Shown here: positions 48,551-56,819 of the stretch, piece after piece
Layout of the letters: every line of letters begins with the position of its first letter
Numbering within the stretch: the stretch's first letter is position 1
NCBI RefSeq assembly: GCF_000738775.1
Contig: NZ_JPOC01000024.1
Location: forward strand, 1-64,000
From: Prescottella defluvii
Lineage (GTDB): Bacteria > Actinomycetota > Actinomycetes > Mycobacteriales > Mycobacteriaceae
Reading direction: 5' to 3'
DNA length: 64,000 bases
Program-made: the position numbers and the translations under genes
The notes under the pieces: model-generated
The model's input: only the letters and a program-made list of their open reading frames with translations
Told to the model about the DNA's origin: nothing
Database searches by the model: none

Positions 48551-49516
48551 TCAGACGAGGGCATACCGGTCGAGCCAGTCGACGCCCGGCTGCCGGGTGC
48601 GGGTGAGGCCCTTGTACTCGGCCATGTCGTCGGGCAGTTCCGCCAGCACCGACCGCAGCCGCCGGGCCCATTCCGGCACCCGGGCGATGTCGGCGAACGA
48701 CAGCAGATGCGTGCGGACCAGGAACATGATCGCCCCGGACTGGCCTAGCCGGATCAGGTGCTGGACTTCGACGCGCAGGTGCAGTCGCTCGCCCACATCG
48801 GCGAGCGGCCCCTCCGCTAGCGTGCGCCGGTCGCGCCCCCACTCCGGGTAGGTCTCGGTGGAGGTGTCGAGGCGGCCGTCGACGGTGAGGGTCCAGTTGG
48901 TGCGCCGATACCGCTCGCCGGTCTGCAGCCGCATCAGGAAGTTCTGCGCCCGGGTCACGACACCCTCGGTGTGAACGCGCGGAACCGGGCCGTGGATCTG
49001 CAGGAAGCTCATCCCGACGTCGAACCGCAGCGACCAGTCGGCCGCGAACGTCACCAGCCCCGCGTCGCCCCAGAGCTGTCCCTCTCGCTGATCGAGCAGC
49101 ACGACGTCCTCCTGGATCTGCCGGCCGATGTAGCGCAGCGGCGGTTCCGGCAGCGTCGACCGCTCGCCGTAGACGAACGCCTGCTCGACGTCCAATGCCC
49201 GGTTGGTCCACCGCCACATCCGTCCGTCCCGCTCGAGCATCATGGTGCGCGGGTACGCCGCGGCGAGCCCGCGCATGATCTCGAGCAGCGCGTCCCACTG
49301 CGCGATCTCCATGTGCGGCAACGCCTGGAACCGGGTGGGGTCGGCGGCGAGGATCCGCTCCCGTTCGGCGATCTCCGCGTGATAGCCCTCGCCGACGTCC
49401 AGGACGGCCGCGCCCGCGGGCTCGACGTTGGCGCTGTACCGATAGGTGTCGCGGGGGAAGGGAAAGGGAAATGATGCGATCCGAGCGGTCACCCGGTAGT
49501 CCGTTGCTGCGCTCAC
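48551..49516 (-). CDS. Haem-dependent oxidative N-demethylase (DUF3445), dimethylamine monooxygenase type
   Basis: 321 residues from a GTG at 49516. The opening IASFPFPFPRDTYRYSANVEP, the region RYIGRQIQEDVVLLDQ, FLQIHGPVPRV and NFLMRLQTGERYRRTNWTLTVDGRLDTSTETYPEW are the conserved blocks of DUF3445, which includes the haem subunit of oxidative N-demethylases and of bacterial dimethylamine monooxygenase. It is the last gene of a four-gene leftward operon and overlaps the reductase stop by four bases. Expected reaction: dimethylamine plus O2 and NAD(P)H to methylamine and formaldehyde; the substrate is inferred from context. Confidence 0.83.
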   Translation of the reverse strand: MSAATDYRVTARIASFPFPFPRDTYRYSANVEPAGAAVLDVGEGYHAEIAERERILAADPTRFQALPHMEIAQWDALLEIMRGLAAAYPRTMMLERDGRMWRWTNRALDVEQAFVYGERSTLPEPPLRYIGRQIQEDVVLLDQREGQLWGDAGLVTFAADWSLRFDVGMSFLQIHGPVPRVHTEGVVTRAQNFLMRLQTGERYRRTNWTLTVDGRLDTSTETYPEWGRDRRTLAEGPLADVGERLHLRVEVQHLIRLGQSGAIMFLVRTHLLSFADIARVPEWARRLRSVLAELPDDMAEYKGLTRTRQPGVDWLDRYALV

Positions 49517-50460
49517 AGTTCCAGCTCCAATCGTGCTCCGGCGGCGCGGGAAACGCACGGCATCATGCAGTCCCCCGCCGCCTTCTCGTCGTCGGACAGA
49601 TACAGGTCGCGGTGCTCCACGGTGCCGCCGGTGACGGAGGTGCGGCACTCGCCGCACACACCCTGTCTGCACAGATTCGGGACACTCACCCCGCGCTGTT
49701 CGAGTGCCTCGAGCGCACTGACACCGGCCGGCACCTCGACGTCGATACCCGCGCGCAACAGCCGGACGACGAACGGACGCCCGGGATCCAGGTCACCGAT
49801 CCCGAAGTGTTCGAGATGGATTCGCGCGTCCGGCCAGCCGGCACCCCGAGCCCGCCGCGCCGTCTCCTCCATCAGAGACGTGGGTCCGCACGCGTAGAGG
49901 TGGGATCCGAGCGGACGGTCGAACAGGGCCCGCCCGAGGACCGACCACAACTCGTCGGCGGAGCGGTAGGTCGACAGGCGACTCCCGCACACCGTGGCCA
50001 GGTCGTCCACATGCGGCCCGTCCCTGTCCCGGAACACGTAGTGCACCTCGAACGAGCGGCCCCACCGTGCCGCCGCCCGCGCATGGGAGAAGATCGGCGT
50101 GACCCCGATGCCACCGGCGACCAAGACATGGTGCCGCGCCGTGAGGACAGGGGCGAACGCGCTGCGCGGGCCGCCGACGTCGACGCTCTCGCCGCGACTG
50201 AGTCCGTGCATCCACAGCGATCCGCCGCGTCCGGAGTCGTTGCGGCGAACCGAGATCGAGTAGGAATCGGGTTCGACACCGGAGCCGGTGAGCGAGTAGG
50301 CATTGCGTCGCGTCCGCCCCTGCGGGTCGATGCCGCAGGACACCACGATGTGACTTCCGGGGGTGAACGAAGACAGCGGACCGCCGTCCGGATCGGTCAA
50401 GCGGATCAGACGCACGCGTCCGGGTAGGTCGGTGACGGCGTCGACGACGAGCATCGTCAC
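49513..50460 (-). CDS. FNR-type reductase with C-terminal 2Fe-2S domain (phthalate dioxygenase reductase class)
   Basis: 315 residues from GTG 50460. N-terminal flavin domain (RRNAYSLTGSG, the RxYSL FMN motif), NAD domain (VLVAGGIGVTPIFSHARAA; YACGPTSLMEE), then a plant-type ferredoxin domain with LCRQGVCGECRT and the fourth Cys in DCMMPCVS. This layout delivers electrons from NAD(P)H to an oxygenase. Starts and stops overlap both neighbours by four bases, so it is the electron donor of the adjacent DUF3445 demethylase. Confidence 0.92.
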   Translation of the reverse strand: MTMLVVDAVTDLPGRVRLIRLTDPDGGPLSSFTPGSHIVVSCGIDPQGRTRRNAYSLTGSGVEPDSYSISVRRNDSGRGGSLWMHGLSRGESVDVGGPRSAFAPVLTARHHVLVAGGIGVTPIFSHARAAARWGRSFEVHYVFRDRDGPHVDDLATVCGSRLSTYRSADELWSVLGRALFDRPLGSHLYACGPTSLMEETARRARGAGWPDARIHLEHFGIGDLDPGRPFVVRLLRAGIDVEVPAGVSALEALEQRGVSVPNLCRQGVCGECRTSVTGGTVEHRDLYLSDDEKAAGDCMMPCVSRAAGARLELEL

Positions 50461-50975
50461 GGGCGCTCCTCCGCATCGCACAGATATCCGAGGTAGGCCC
50501 CGTGCATGCGCGAGACGTGGTGGTAGATCACCAGGTTCGCGGCACAGGACGGGCACGCACTGGTGTCGCCGAGAACCGCGCCGGTCGAGTGGATCCGTTG
50601 ACAGTGCGCGCAGTACACGCGGCGCAGTTCCGTGTCGACGACGTCGGCGAGGATCTCCTGCACCAGCGCTCCCGACTCCACGGCGAACGCCCGCGCCTGC
50701 AGCACCGTCACCTCGTCGCCGACGAGGGCGAGTCGCCAGCCGACGCGGGCGGCGGTGAGTTCACGGGAGAGCACCGCCTCCGCACCCACCGTCCAGCCCG
50801 GCGGCATCCGCAGCCAGCTGACCCTGCGCCCAGTGAGCCCGGTGACCAGCGCCCTCGCCCGCGATTCGGCGGCGCCGCCGAACGACAGCACGGTGACGTA
50901 CCGCCCACCGTCGGCGGACCCGCCCGCCTCGACGTCCCAGCGCGGCACGCTGGTCGTCTCCATGCACACGCTCAT
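50457..50975 (-). CDS. DmmA-like dimethylamine monooxygenase subunit with zinc-ribbon C-terminus
   Basis: 172 residues; the ATG at 50975 follows GGAG by seven bases. The N-terminal 110 residues have alternating strand/helix pattern (VLSFGGAAESRARALVTGL; RLALVGDEVTVLQARA). The C-terminal 45 residues carry two Cys pairs (VYCAHCQRIH and SACPSCAANL), a rubredoxin-like or zinc-ribbon site. This matches the family named DmmA in dimethylamine monooxygenase operons. Subunit lettering differs between publications, so only the family is claimed. Confidence 0.75.
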   Translation of the reverse strand: MSVCMETTSVPRWDVEAGGSADGGRYVTVLSFGGAAESRARALVTGLTGRRVSWLRMPPGWTVGAEAVLSRELTAARVGWRLALVGDEVTVLQARAFAVESGALVQEILADVVDTELRRVYCAHCQRIHSTGAVLGDTSACPSCAANLVIYHHVSRMHGAYLGYLCDAEERP

Positions 50976-50984
50976 CGCCGGCTC

Positions 50985-51362
50985 CTACGGCGCGAACGAC
51001 CGCAGGCCGACGTAGAACGCCAGCGCCCGATCGGGGGTCGTGAAGCGGATGCGCGACCCGGCCGGGAAGTAGATCGCATCCCGCGGACCGGCCACCTCGA
51101 CCTGGCCGGTATCGAGATTCTCCAGCCGGAACTGCCCGTCGAGCACGACCTTCATCTCGTCGTACGCGTACAGGTAGTCCAGCGGGGCGTCGGTGTGGAG
51201 CAGTTCGAAGTAGCCGGCGGCCATCTCCGAGCCGTCGGGGTTGGGGTAGACGTCGGCAATGAAGCCCTCGGCGCCCGGAAAATCGTCCTGCGGCATCGGT
51301 GGGAGCGACTTCCAGAAGTCGGCGGTGACCCGGAAGGCGGGCGCGGTGGTCGTTTCGGACAT
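50985..51362 (-). CDS. Cupin-fold protein, EutQ-like
   Basis: 125 residues with a single cupin barrel: LDYLYAYDEMKVVLDGQFRLENLDTG and GPRDAIYFPAGSRIRFTTPDRALAFYVGL. The metal-binding His set of classical cupins is mostly absent. First gene of the leftward demethylase operon, with GAGGAG before its ATG. EutQ-like cupins are acetate-kinase-like or structural in ethanolamine operons; here a helper role in amine oxidation is more likely, but unproven. Confidence 0.78.
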   Translation of the reverse strand: MSETTTAPAFRVTADFWKSLPPMPQDDFPGAEGFIADVYPNPDGSEMAAGYFELLHTDAPLDYLYAYDEMKVVLDGQFRLENLDTGQVEVAGPRDAIYFPAGSRIRFTTPDRALAFYVGLRSFAP

Positions 51363-51643
51363 GACTGCTCCTCGGATGGAAGTCGGGAGAGAACGCCGAT
51401 CGCTGGCGTGAAACGCACGGTAGTGAGATGAAACCTATCGGCGATTACGCGCCGGTAAATCCTTGTAACCGAATCCTCCTCGCGCCCAGCCCTTCCCGAA
51501 ACGTCGACAAGTGGAGCGGGCGCCGGAGGAGACGTCACCACAACCTCACCCGCCCGTAACGCACCCGTCATGGATGCTATGTTTCCTGACATGCAACAGC
51601 GATTCACTTAAGGAAACATCGTCGGACCACCCGAGGAGTTCAC
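51363..51643. promoter_or_regulatory. Divergent control region of the two amine operons, with candidate operator 51579-51619
   Basis: This 281-base gap separates the leftward demethylase operon from the rightward ligase operon and contains no gene. At 51579-51619 a 9-bp inverted repeat ATGTTTCCT/AGGAAACAT encloses CATGCAACA. The block 51581-51620 matches 58321-58360, before the FAD oxidoreductase gene, at 28 of 40 ungapped positions, including GTTTC, ATGCAACA and the AAAC end. Further left, CGCCGAT/ATCGGCG (51394-51443) is a weaker dyad. Confidence 0.7.
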
Positions 51644-53008
51644 ATGGCGCTCGACCCCGCAGATCTCACCGTGATGTGCCTGCCCGGCGCGGACACGGCC
51701 GACCTCCCCGATCTCGCGACGCTCGCTCGGTCCACCGACACCCGCTTCATCCTGGCCGTGTTCACCAACCTCGCCGGGAAACCGTGCGCCAAACTCGTTC
51801 CCGTCGAGGCGGTGAACGAACTGCAGGAGGACGGCGTCGGCTTCGCCGGATACGCGGCCGGGGCGATGGGCCAGGTCCCGAAGGATCCCGACCTCGTCGC
51901 GGTCCCCGATGCGGCGTCGTTCACCCCGATCCCGTTCGTGCGGCCCGGGCTCGCCCTGGTGCACTGCGATCCGCACGTGCAGGGCCGGCCGTGGCCGTTC
52001 GCGCCGCGCGTGATCCTGAAGAAGGTACTCGAGCAGGCCGCCGACCTCGGCCTGGACGTCAACGTCGGCACCGAGATCGAGTACTTCCTCGTCGACCGCG
52101 ACGAGCACGGCGGCCTCCGCACCGCCGACACCCTCGACACCTCCCGCCGCCCCTGCTACGACGCCCGCGACGTCACCCGCATGTACGAGCACCTCACCGC
52201 GATCTCGGCCGCGATGAACCAGTTGGGCTGGGGCAACTACGCCAACGACCACGAGGACGGCAACGGCCAGTTCGAGCAGAACTTCCAGTACGCCGACGCC
52301 CTCACCACCGCCGATCGCGTCGTCACCCTGCGCTACCTCATCTCGGTGCTCGCCGAGCAGCGCGGCATGACCGCCACGTTCATGCCCAAGCCGTTCGCCG
52401 ATCGGACCGGCAACGGGATGCACATGCACCTGTCGCTGTGGCGCGGCGGCGCCCCCGCCTTCCCCGACCGCGCCGACCCGCGCGGGCTGGGCCTGTCCCC
52501 CACCGCGTACGCGTTCATCGGCGGCATCCTCGAACACGCCGGCGGCCTGCAGGGCGTCCTCGCGCCGACGGTCAACTCCTACAAGCGAACCGGGGCGATC
52601 TCGACGAGCAGCGGCGCCACGTGGTCGCCGCGCCGGCCCACGTACGGCGGCAACGACCGCACCCACTACCTGCGGGTGCCGGACGCCAACCGCGTCGAAC
52701 TGCGCGGCGGCGACGGCTCCGCCAACCCGTACCTCGCGTCCGCCGTCACCATTGCGGCCGGACTCGACGGCATCCGCCGCGGCACCGATCCGGGCGAGCC
52801 CGGCGGCGGCATCTGCCCCGACGACCTGCCGATGACGCTGCTGCACGCGATGGATGCGATGGCCGGCGACCGCGTCGTCACCGGTGCCCTCGATGCCGCC
52901 GGGGCGGGCGTCGCCGACTACTTCGCCGCGCTCAAGCGCGACGAATTCTTCGAATGGCACAGCACGGTCACGCCGTGGGAGGTGGACAGCTACCTCACCG
53001 CCTTCTGA
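51644..53008 (+). CDS. glnT: GlnT/GmaS-type glutamine synthetase (gamma-glutamylmethylamide synthetase candidate)
   Basis: 454 residues of the type III glutamate-ammonia ligase family, shorter and distinct from GlnA. ATP/metal motifs: VGTEIEYFLVD, ANDHEDGNGQFEQNF, the GNGMHMHLSLW block, APTVNSYKR and NRVELRGGDGSANPYLA. In the N-methylglutamate pathway this family (GmaS) ligates methylamine to glutamate. The genes that follow are the N-methylglutamate synthase-like subunits, and a demethylase operon is divergent, so methylamine is the favoured substrate; ammonia is possible. GAGGAG site before the ATG. Confidence 0.86.
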   Translation: MALDPADLTVMCLPGADTADLPDLATLARSTDTRFILAVFTNLAGKPCAKLVPVEAVNELQEDGVGFAGYAAGAMGQVPKDPDLVAVPDAASFTPIPFVRPGLALVHCDPHVQGRPWPFAPRVILKKVLEQAADLGLDVNVGTEIEYFLVDRDEHGGLRTADTLDTSRRPCYDARDVTRMYEHLTAISAAMNQLGWGNYANDHEDGNGQFEQNFQYADALTTADRVVTLRYLISVLAEQRGMTATFMPKPFADRTGNGMHMHLSLWRGGAPAFPDRADPRGLGLSPTAYAFIGGILEHAGGLQGVLAPTVNSYKRTGAISTSSGATWSPRRPTYGGNDRTHYLRVPDANRVELRGGDGSANPYLASAVTIAAGLDGIRRGTDPGEPGGGICPDDLPMTLLHAMDAMAGDRVVTGALDAAGAGVADYFAALKRDEFFEWHSTVTPWEVDSYLTAF

Positions 53009-53037
53009 CCGACACCGAACAACCAGGGAGACAACAC

Positions 53038-53934
53038 ATGTGCGGAATCGTCGGGCTCCATCTGCGGGAGCCCTCGCTGTATCCGCGGCTCGGTGAGCTG
53101 CTCACCGGGATGCTCGGCCAGATGGTCGACCGCGGACCCGACTCGGCCGGCATGGCCATCTACGGGGATCCGACGTGGTCGCCCGCCGGGCACGCGACGG
53201 TGTCGCTGCTGGACACCGGCGTCGCGGCGGAGGCGCTGGCCGCCGGCGTCGGCGATGCGCTGGGAGTCGCCGTCACCGGCATCGACGTCGGCACCACCAC
53301 GCTGCTGCACGCACCCGTCCCGGCGGCGACGCTCGCGGACGCCGCCCTCGGCGCGGCGCCGGACGCGATCCTCATCGGGTTCGGTGACGACGTCACGGTC
53401 CTCAAGGGCATGGGCGATCCGGTCGATCTCGCGCACCGGTTCGGGCTGCCCGCCGCGTCGGGGTGGCAGGGCGTCGCGCACACCCGGATGGCCACCGAAT
53501 CCGCGGTCACCGCAGCGGGTTCGCACCCCTTCGCGGTCGGCCCGGACCAGTGCCTGGTGCACAACGGATCGTTCTCCAACCACCTGAGTGTCAAGGGTGA
53601 ACTCGAGGCCGGGGGCGTCGCGTTCGACAGCGAAAACGACACCGAGGTGGGTGCCCGCTTCGTCGCGAAGCAACTCGCCGACGGCGTCGACCTCGAGAAA
53701 GCCCTGCGCCTGCTCGGCGAGCGGTTCGACGGCTTCTACACGCTGCTCGTGTCCACGCAGGACTCGTTCGCGGTGGTGCGCGACCCGATCGCATGCAAGC
53801 CGGCAATCATCGCCGAGCACGCCGACTACGTCGCGATGGCATCCGAATACCGCGCGCTCGCCGGCCTTCCCGGCATCGAGGGCGCCCGCATCTTCGAACC
53901 CGAACCGGAAGAGGTTTACGTATGGCACCGCTGA
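53038..53934 (+). CDS. mgsA: Class II glutamine amidotransferase subunit, MgsA/GlxB type
   Basis: 298 residues, an N-terminal-nucleophile amidotransferase: Cys2 in MCGIVGLHL, RGPDSAGMA, HTRMATESAV and LVHNGSFSNH. It corresponds to the amidohydrolase part of glutamate synthase split onto its own chain. In N-methylglutamate synthase this subunit would act on gamma-glutamylmethylamide or glutamine. AGGGAG precedes the ATG. The next gene starts 13 bases before its stop. Confidence 0.85.
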   Translation: MCGIVGLHLREPSLYPRLGELLTGMLGQMVDRGPDSAGMAIYGDPTWSPAGHATVSLLDTGVAAEALAAGVGDALGVAVTGIDVGTTTLLHAPVPAATLADAALGAAPDAILIGFGDDVTVLKGMGDPVDLAHRFGLPAASGWQGVAHTRMATESAVTAAGSHPFAVGPDQCLVHNGSFSNHLSVKGELEAGGVAFDSENDTEVGARFVAKQLADGVDLEKALRLLGERFDGFYTLLVSTQDSFAVVRDPIACKPAIIAEHADYVAMASEYRALAGLPGIEGARIFEPEPEEVYVWHR

Positions 53935-54620
53935 CCGCCACCCCGACCACCACCTACGACGTCTCCGACATCGGCACCCGCGCGCTCAACGCCACCCTCC
54001 AGGCCACCGCGGCCCCGGCCTCGGTCACCGTCGTCGAACCCGCCGGCGCGCATGCTCTGGCGTGCGGCCTGGACGCCCCGATCGACGTGACCGTCGCGGG
54101 CCACGTCGGCTACTACGCGGCCGGCATGAACCAGCACGCGAGCGTGACGATCGACGGCAACGCCGGCGTCGGCGTGGCCGAGAACATGATGTCCGGCAGT
54201 GTCCGCGTCACCGGCGACGCGTCGCAGTCGGCAGGCGCCACCGCGCACGGCGGTCTGCTCGTGATCGAGGGCAACGCCGCCGCCCGCTGCGGCATCTCGA
54301 TGAAGGGCGTCGACATCGTCGTCGGCGGCAGCATCGGCCACATGAGCGCCTTCATGGGGCAGGCCGGACGGCTCGTCGTACTCGGTGACGCCGGTGAGGC
54401 ACTGGGCGATTCGCTGTACGAGGCCCGGATCTACGTGCGGGGCACCGTCGCCTCGCTCGGCGCCGACTGCATCAAGAAGGAGATGCGCCCCGAGCACCTC
54501 GCCGAACTCCGGGAACTGTTGGACGCCGCAGAATTCGACGCCGACCCCACCCATTTCACCCGCTACGGCTCGGCCCGCGCCCTCTACAACTTCCACGTCG
54601 ACAACGCCTCGTCGTACTGA
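53922..54620 (+). CDS. mgsB: GXGXG-domain subunit, MgsB/GlxC type
   Basis: 232 residues forming a right-handed beta-helix like the C-terminal domain of glutamate synthase: GHVGYYAAGMNQHASVTIDGNAGVGVAENMMSGSVRVTGDAS and MKGVDIVVGGSIGHMSAFMGQAGRLVVLGDAGEALGDSLYEARIYV. It joins the amidotransferase and FMN subunits in the split enzyme. Overlaps the preceding gene by 13 bases, so it is translationally coupled. Confidence 0.85.
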   Translation: MAPLTATPTTTYDVSDIGTRALNATLQATAAPASVTVVEPAGAHALACGLDAPIDVTVAGHVGYYAAGMNQHASVTIDGNAGVGVAENMMSGSVRVTGDASQSAGATAHGGLLVIEGNAAARCGISMKGVDIVVGGSIGHMSAFMGQAGRLVVLGDAGEALGDSLYEARIYVRGTVASLGADCIKKEMRPEHLAELRELLDAAEFDADPTHFTRYGSARALYNFHVDNASSY

Positions 54621-54643
54621 CGCGCCACTTCCAGGAGGCCCCC

Positions 54644-55969
54644 ATGACCACGCACACCCCCGGTCTGCGCGAATCCGCGACGTTCGACCGCGACGTCATC
54701 CACGAGATCCAGCGTGCCGCCGAGACCGGCATCTACGACATCCGCGGGTGGGGCGCCAAGCGCAAACTCCCACACTTCGACGACCTGCTGTTCCTGGGCG
54801 CGTCGATGTCCCGCTATCCGCTCGAGGGGTACCGCGAACGGTGCGACACCGACGTCGTGCTCGGCGACCGGCACGCCAAGTACCCCCTGCACCTGGACAT
54901 CCCGATCACCATCGCGGGCATGAGCTTCGGCGCGCTGTCCGGCCGGGCGAAGGAAGCCCTCGGCCGCGGCGCCGGCGAGGTCGGCACCTCCACCACCACC
55001 GGCGACGGCGGCATGACACCGGAGGAACGCGGGCAGTCCAAGCACCTCGTCTACCAGTACCTGCCCTCGCGGTACGGCATGAACCCCGACGACCTACGCA
55101 AGGCCGACGCCATCGAGATCGTGCTGGGCCAGGGCGCCAAGCCCGGCGGCGGCGGAATGCTGTTGGGCCAGAAGATCACCGACCGTGTCGCCGGGATGCG
55201 CACACTCCCGGTGGGCGTCGACCAGCGCAGCGCCTGCCGGCACCCCGACTGGACCGGCCCCGACGACCTCGCCATCAAGATCATCGAACTGCGCGAGATC
55301 ACCGGCTGGGAGAAGCCGATCTACGTCAAGGTCGGCGCCACCCGCACGTACTACGACGTCAAGCTCGCGGTGAAGGCCGGAGCGGACGTCGTCGTGGTGG
55401 ACGGCATGCAGGGCGGCACCGCGGCGACACAGGACGTGTTCATCGAGCACGTCGGAATCCCCACGCTCGCCGCGATCCCCCAGGCGGTGCAGGCGCTGCA
55501 GGAGTTGGGCGTGCACCGGACACCCGGCGGAGTCCAGCTCATCGTGTCGGGCGGCATCCGCTCGGGCGCCGACGTCGCGAAGGCCATGGCCCTGGGCGCG
55601 GACGCCGTCGCGATCGGCACCGCGGCACTGATCGCGTTGGGCGACAACCACCCCCGGTTCCAGCAGCAGTACGAGGCGCTGGGCTCGGCGGCCGGCTTCT
55701 ACGACGACTTCCAGGCCGGGCTCGACCCCGCGGGCATCACGACGCAGGACCCGGAGCTGCAGAAGAACTTCGACCCGGTCGAGGGCGGACGCCGGCTCGC
55801 GAACTACCTGCGGGTGCTCACGATGGAGGCGCAGACCCTCGCCCGCGCGTGCGGCAAGTCGCACCTGCGCAACCTCGAACCGCAGGACCTCGTCGCCCTG
55901 ACCATCGAGGCGTCGGCCATGGCCCGGGTGCCCCTCGCCGGTACCGACTGGATCCCGGGGCGCCTCTGA
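54644..55969 (+). CDS. mgsC: FMN-binding glutamate-synthase-like subunit, MgsC/GlxD type
   Basis: 441 residues with a TIM-barrel FMN domain: TIAGMSFGALSGRAKEALGRGA, EIVLGQGAKPGGGGMLLGQK, VVVDGMQGGTAATQ and LIVSGGIRSGADVAKAMALGADAVAIGTAAL. Where full-length glutamate synthase has the three Cys of its 3Fe-4S cluster, this protein has ALGDNHPRFQQQYEALGSAAGF and no such motif. The C-terminal GGRRLANYLRVLTMEAQTLARACG is typical of the GlxD group. Last gene of the ligase-mgs operon, strong AGGAGG site. Would form N-methylglutamate from methylamine-derived nitrogen and 2-oxoglutarate/glutamate. Confidence 0.87.
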   Translation: MTTHTPGLRESATFDRDVIHEIQRAAETGIYDIRGWGAKRKLPHFDDLLFLGASMSRYPLEGYRERCDTDVVLGDRHAKYPLHLDIPITIAGMSFGALSGRAKEALGRGAGEVGTSTTTGDGGMTPEERGQSKHLVYQYLPSRYGMNPDDLRKADAIEIVLGQGAKPGGGGMLLGQKITDRVAGMRTLPVGVDQRSACRHPDWTGPDDLAIKIIELREITGWEKPIYVKVGATRTYYDVKLAVKAGADVVVVDGMQGGTAATQDVFIEHVGIPTLAAIPQAVQALQELGVHRTPGGVQLIVSGGIRSGADVAKAMALGADAVAIGTAALIALGDNHPRFQQQYEALGSAAGFYDDFQAGLDPAGITTQDPELQKNFDPVEGGRRLANYLRVLTMEAQTLARACGKSHLRNLEPQDLVALTIEASAMARVPLAGTDWIPGRL

Positions 55970-55970
55970 C

Positions 55971-56026
55971 GTCGCACACCTTGTGCGGCCGTCGCACAGG
56001 AAGTCAGTGCTGAAAGGGTGTGCGAC
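55971..56026. promoter_or_regulatory. Cluster of GTCGCAC motifs with a 10-bp dyad after mgsC
   Basis: GTCGCACACC (55971-55980) and GGTGTGCGAC (56017-56026) form a perfect inverted repeat starting one base after the mgsC stop; another GTCGCAC lies between them at 55991. It is either the operon terminator or binding sites upstream of the XRE-cupin gene. Confidence 0.5.
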
Positions 56027-56066
56027 ACCGACAGAACCCCTGCGACACCCGAGTTCCCGACAGCGA

Positions 56067-56095
56067 CGCCCCGTCCACTGCCAGTGGACGGGGCG
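56067..56095 (+). promoter_or_regulatory. Strong hairpin just before the XRE-cupin regulator gene
   Basis: Perfect 14-bp arms (56067-56080 and 56082-56095) around one base, GC-rich. It ends 13 bases before the regulator ATG, too close for a simple promoter downstream of it, so it probably affects either termination of the mgs transcript or translation of the regulator. Confidence 0.5.
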
Positions 56096-56108
56096 CTACT
56101 GTGAGGCA

Positions 56109-56756
56109 ATGAGCCCGACCGAGCGCCCCGTGCACCGCGACACCACCGAGCGGGAGGTGCCGGCCGACACCCCCACCGGCGTCGACCTCGAGCGCGTCAT
56201 CGCTGTGCAGGTCCGCAAGCTGCGCCTGGCGAGCGGGCTGTCGGTAGGCGACATGGCCGCGAAGGTGGGCATCTCGAAGGCGATGCTGTCCAAGATCGAG
56301 AATGCGCAGACGTCGTGCAGCCTGTCGACGCTCGCGCGCCTGGCGGCCGGACTGGACGTCCCGGTCACGTCGCTGTTCCGCGGCGCCGACAGCGCGCGCG
56401 ACGCGGTGTTCGTCGAGTCCGGCAGCGGAGCGGTGATCGTGGGCCGCGGCACCCGCGTCGGTCACCACTACGAACTGCTCGGCGCCCTGCGCGGCCAGCA
56501 CAAGCGCCTCGAACCGGTGCTCGTCACGCTCACCAACGCGAGCGAGGTGTTCCCGCTCTTCCAGCATCCGGGCACCGAACTGATCTACATGCTCGAGGGC
56601 GAGATGGTCTACGGGCACGGGGAGAGCGAGTATCGACTGAACCCGGGCGACTCGCTGCTGCTCGACGGCGAGGGCCTGCACGGCCCGAACGATCTGGTGC
56701 AGTTGCCGATTCGCTTCCTGGCTGTCACCGCGTACCCGGACAACCACCAGGAGTAG
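56109..56756 (+). CDS. XRE-family regulator with C-terminal cupin domain
   Basis: 215 residues. Helix-turn-helix at about 28-85 (VRKLRLASGLSVGDMAAKVGISKAMLSKIENAQTSCSLSTLARLAAGLDVPVTSLF); cupin at 130-205 (FQHPGTELIYMLEGEMVYGHGESEYRLNPGDSLLLDGEGLHGP). This architecture is common for repressors or activators of amine, polyamine and betaine catabolism, with the cupin binding the effector. Located between the mgs operon and amt, it is the best candidate to bind the shared motif at 51581 and 58321. ATG at 56109 is the first in-frame Met after the hairpin. Confidence 0.92.
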   Translation: MSPTERPVHRDTTEREVPADTPTGVDLERVIAVQVRKLRLASGLSVGDMAAKVGISKAMLSKIENAQTSCSLSTLARLAAGLDVPVTSLFRGADSARDAVFVESGSGAVIVGRGTRVGHHYELLGALRGQHKRLEPVLVTLTNASEVFPLFQHPGTELIYMLEGEMVYGHGESEYRLNPGDSLLLDGEGLHGPNDLVQLPIRFLAVTAYPDNHQE

Positions 56757-56769
56757 CCGGACCGGCAGC

Positions 56770-56805
56770 GCGGCCGCTGCCCGTCGGATGACGGACAGCG
56801 GCCGC
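56770..56805. terminator. Bidirectional terminator between the regulator and amt
   Basis: Sixteen-bp arms (56770-56785 and 56790-56805) with one mismatch and a 4-base loop, placed between the convergent ends of the XRE-cupin and amt genes. Confidence 0.75.
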
Positions 56806-56819
56806 GTGGACCGTCGGAA

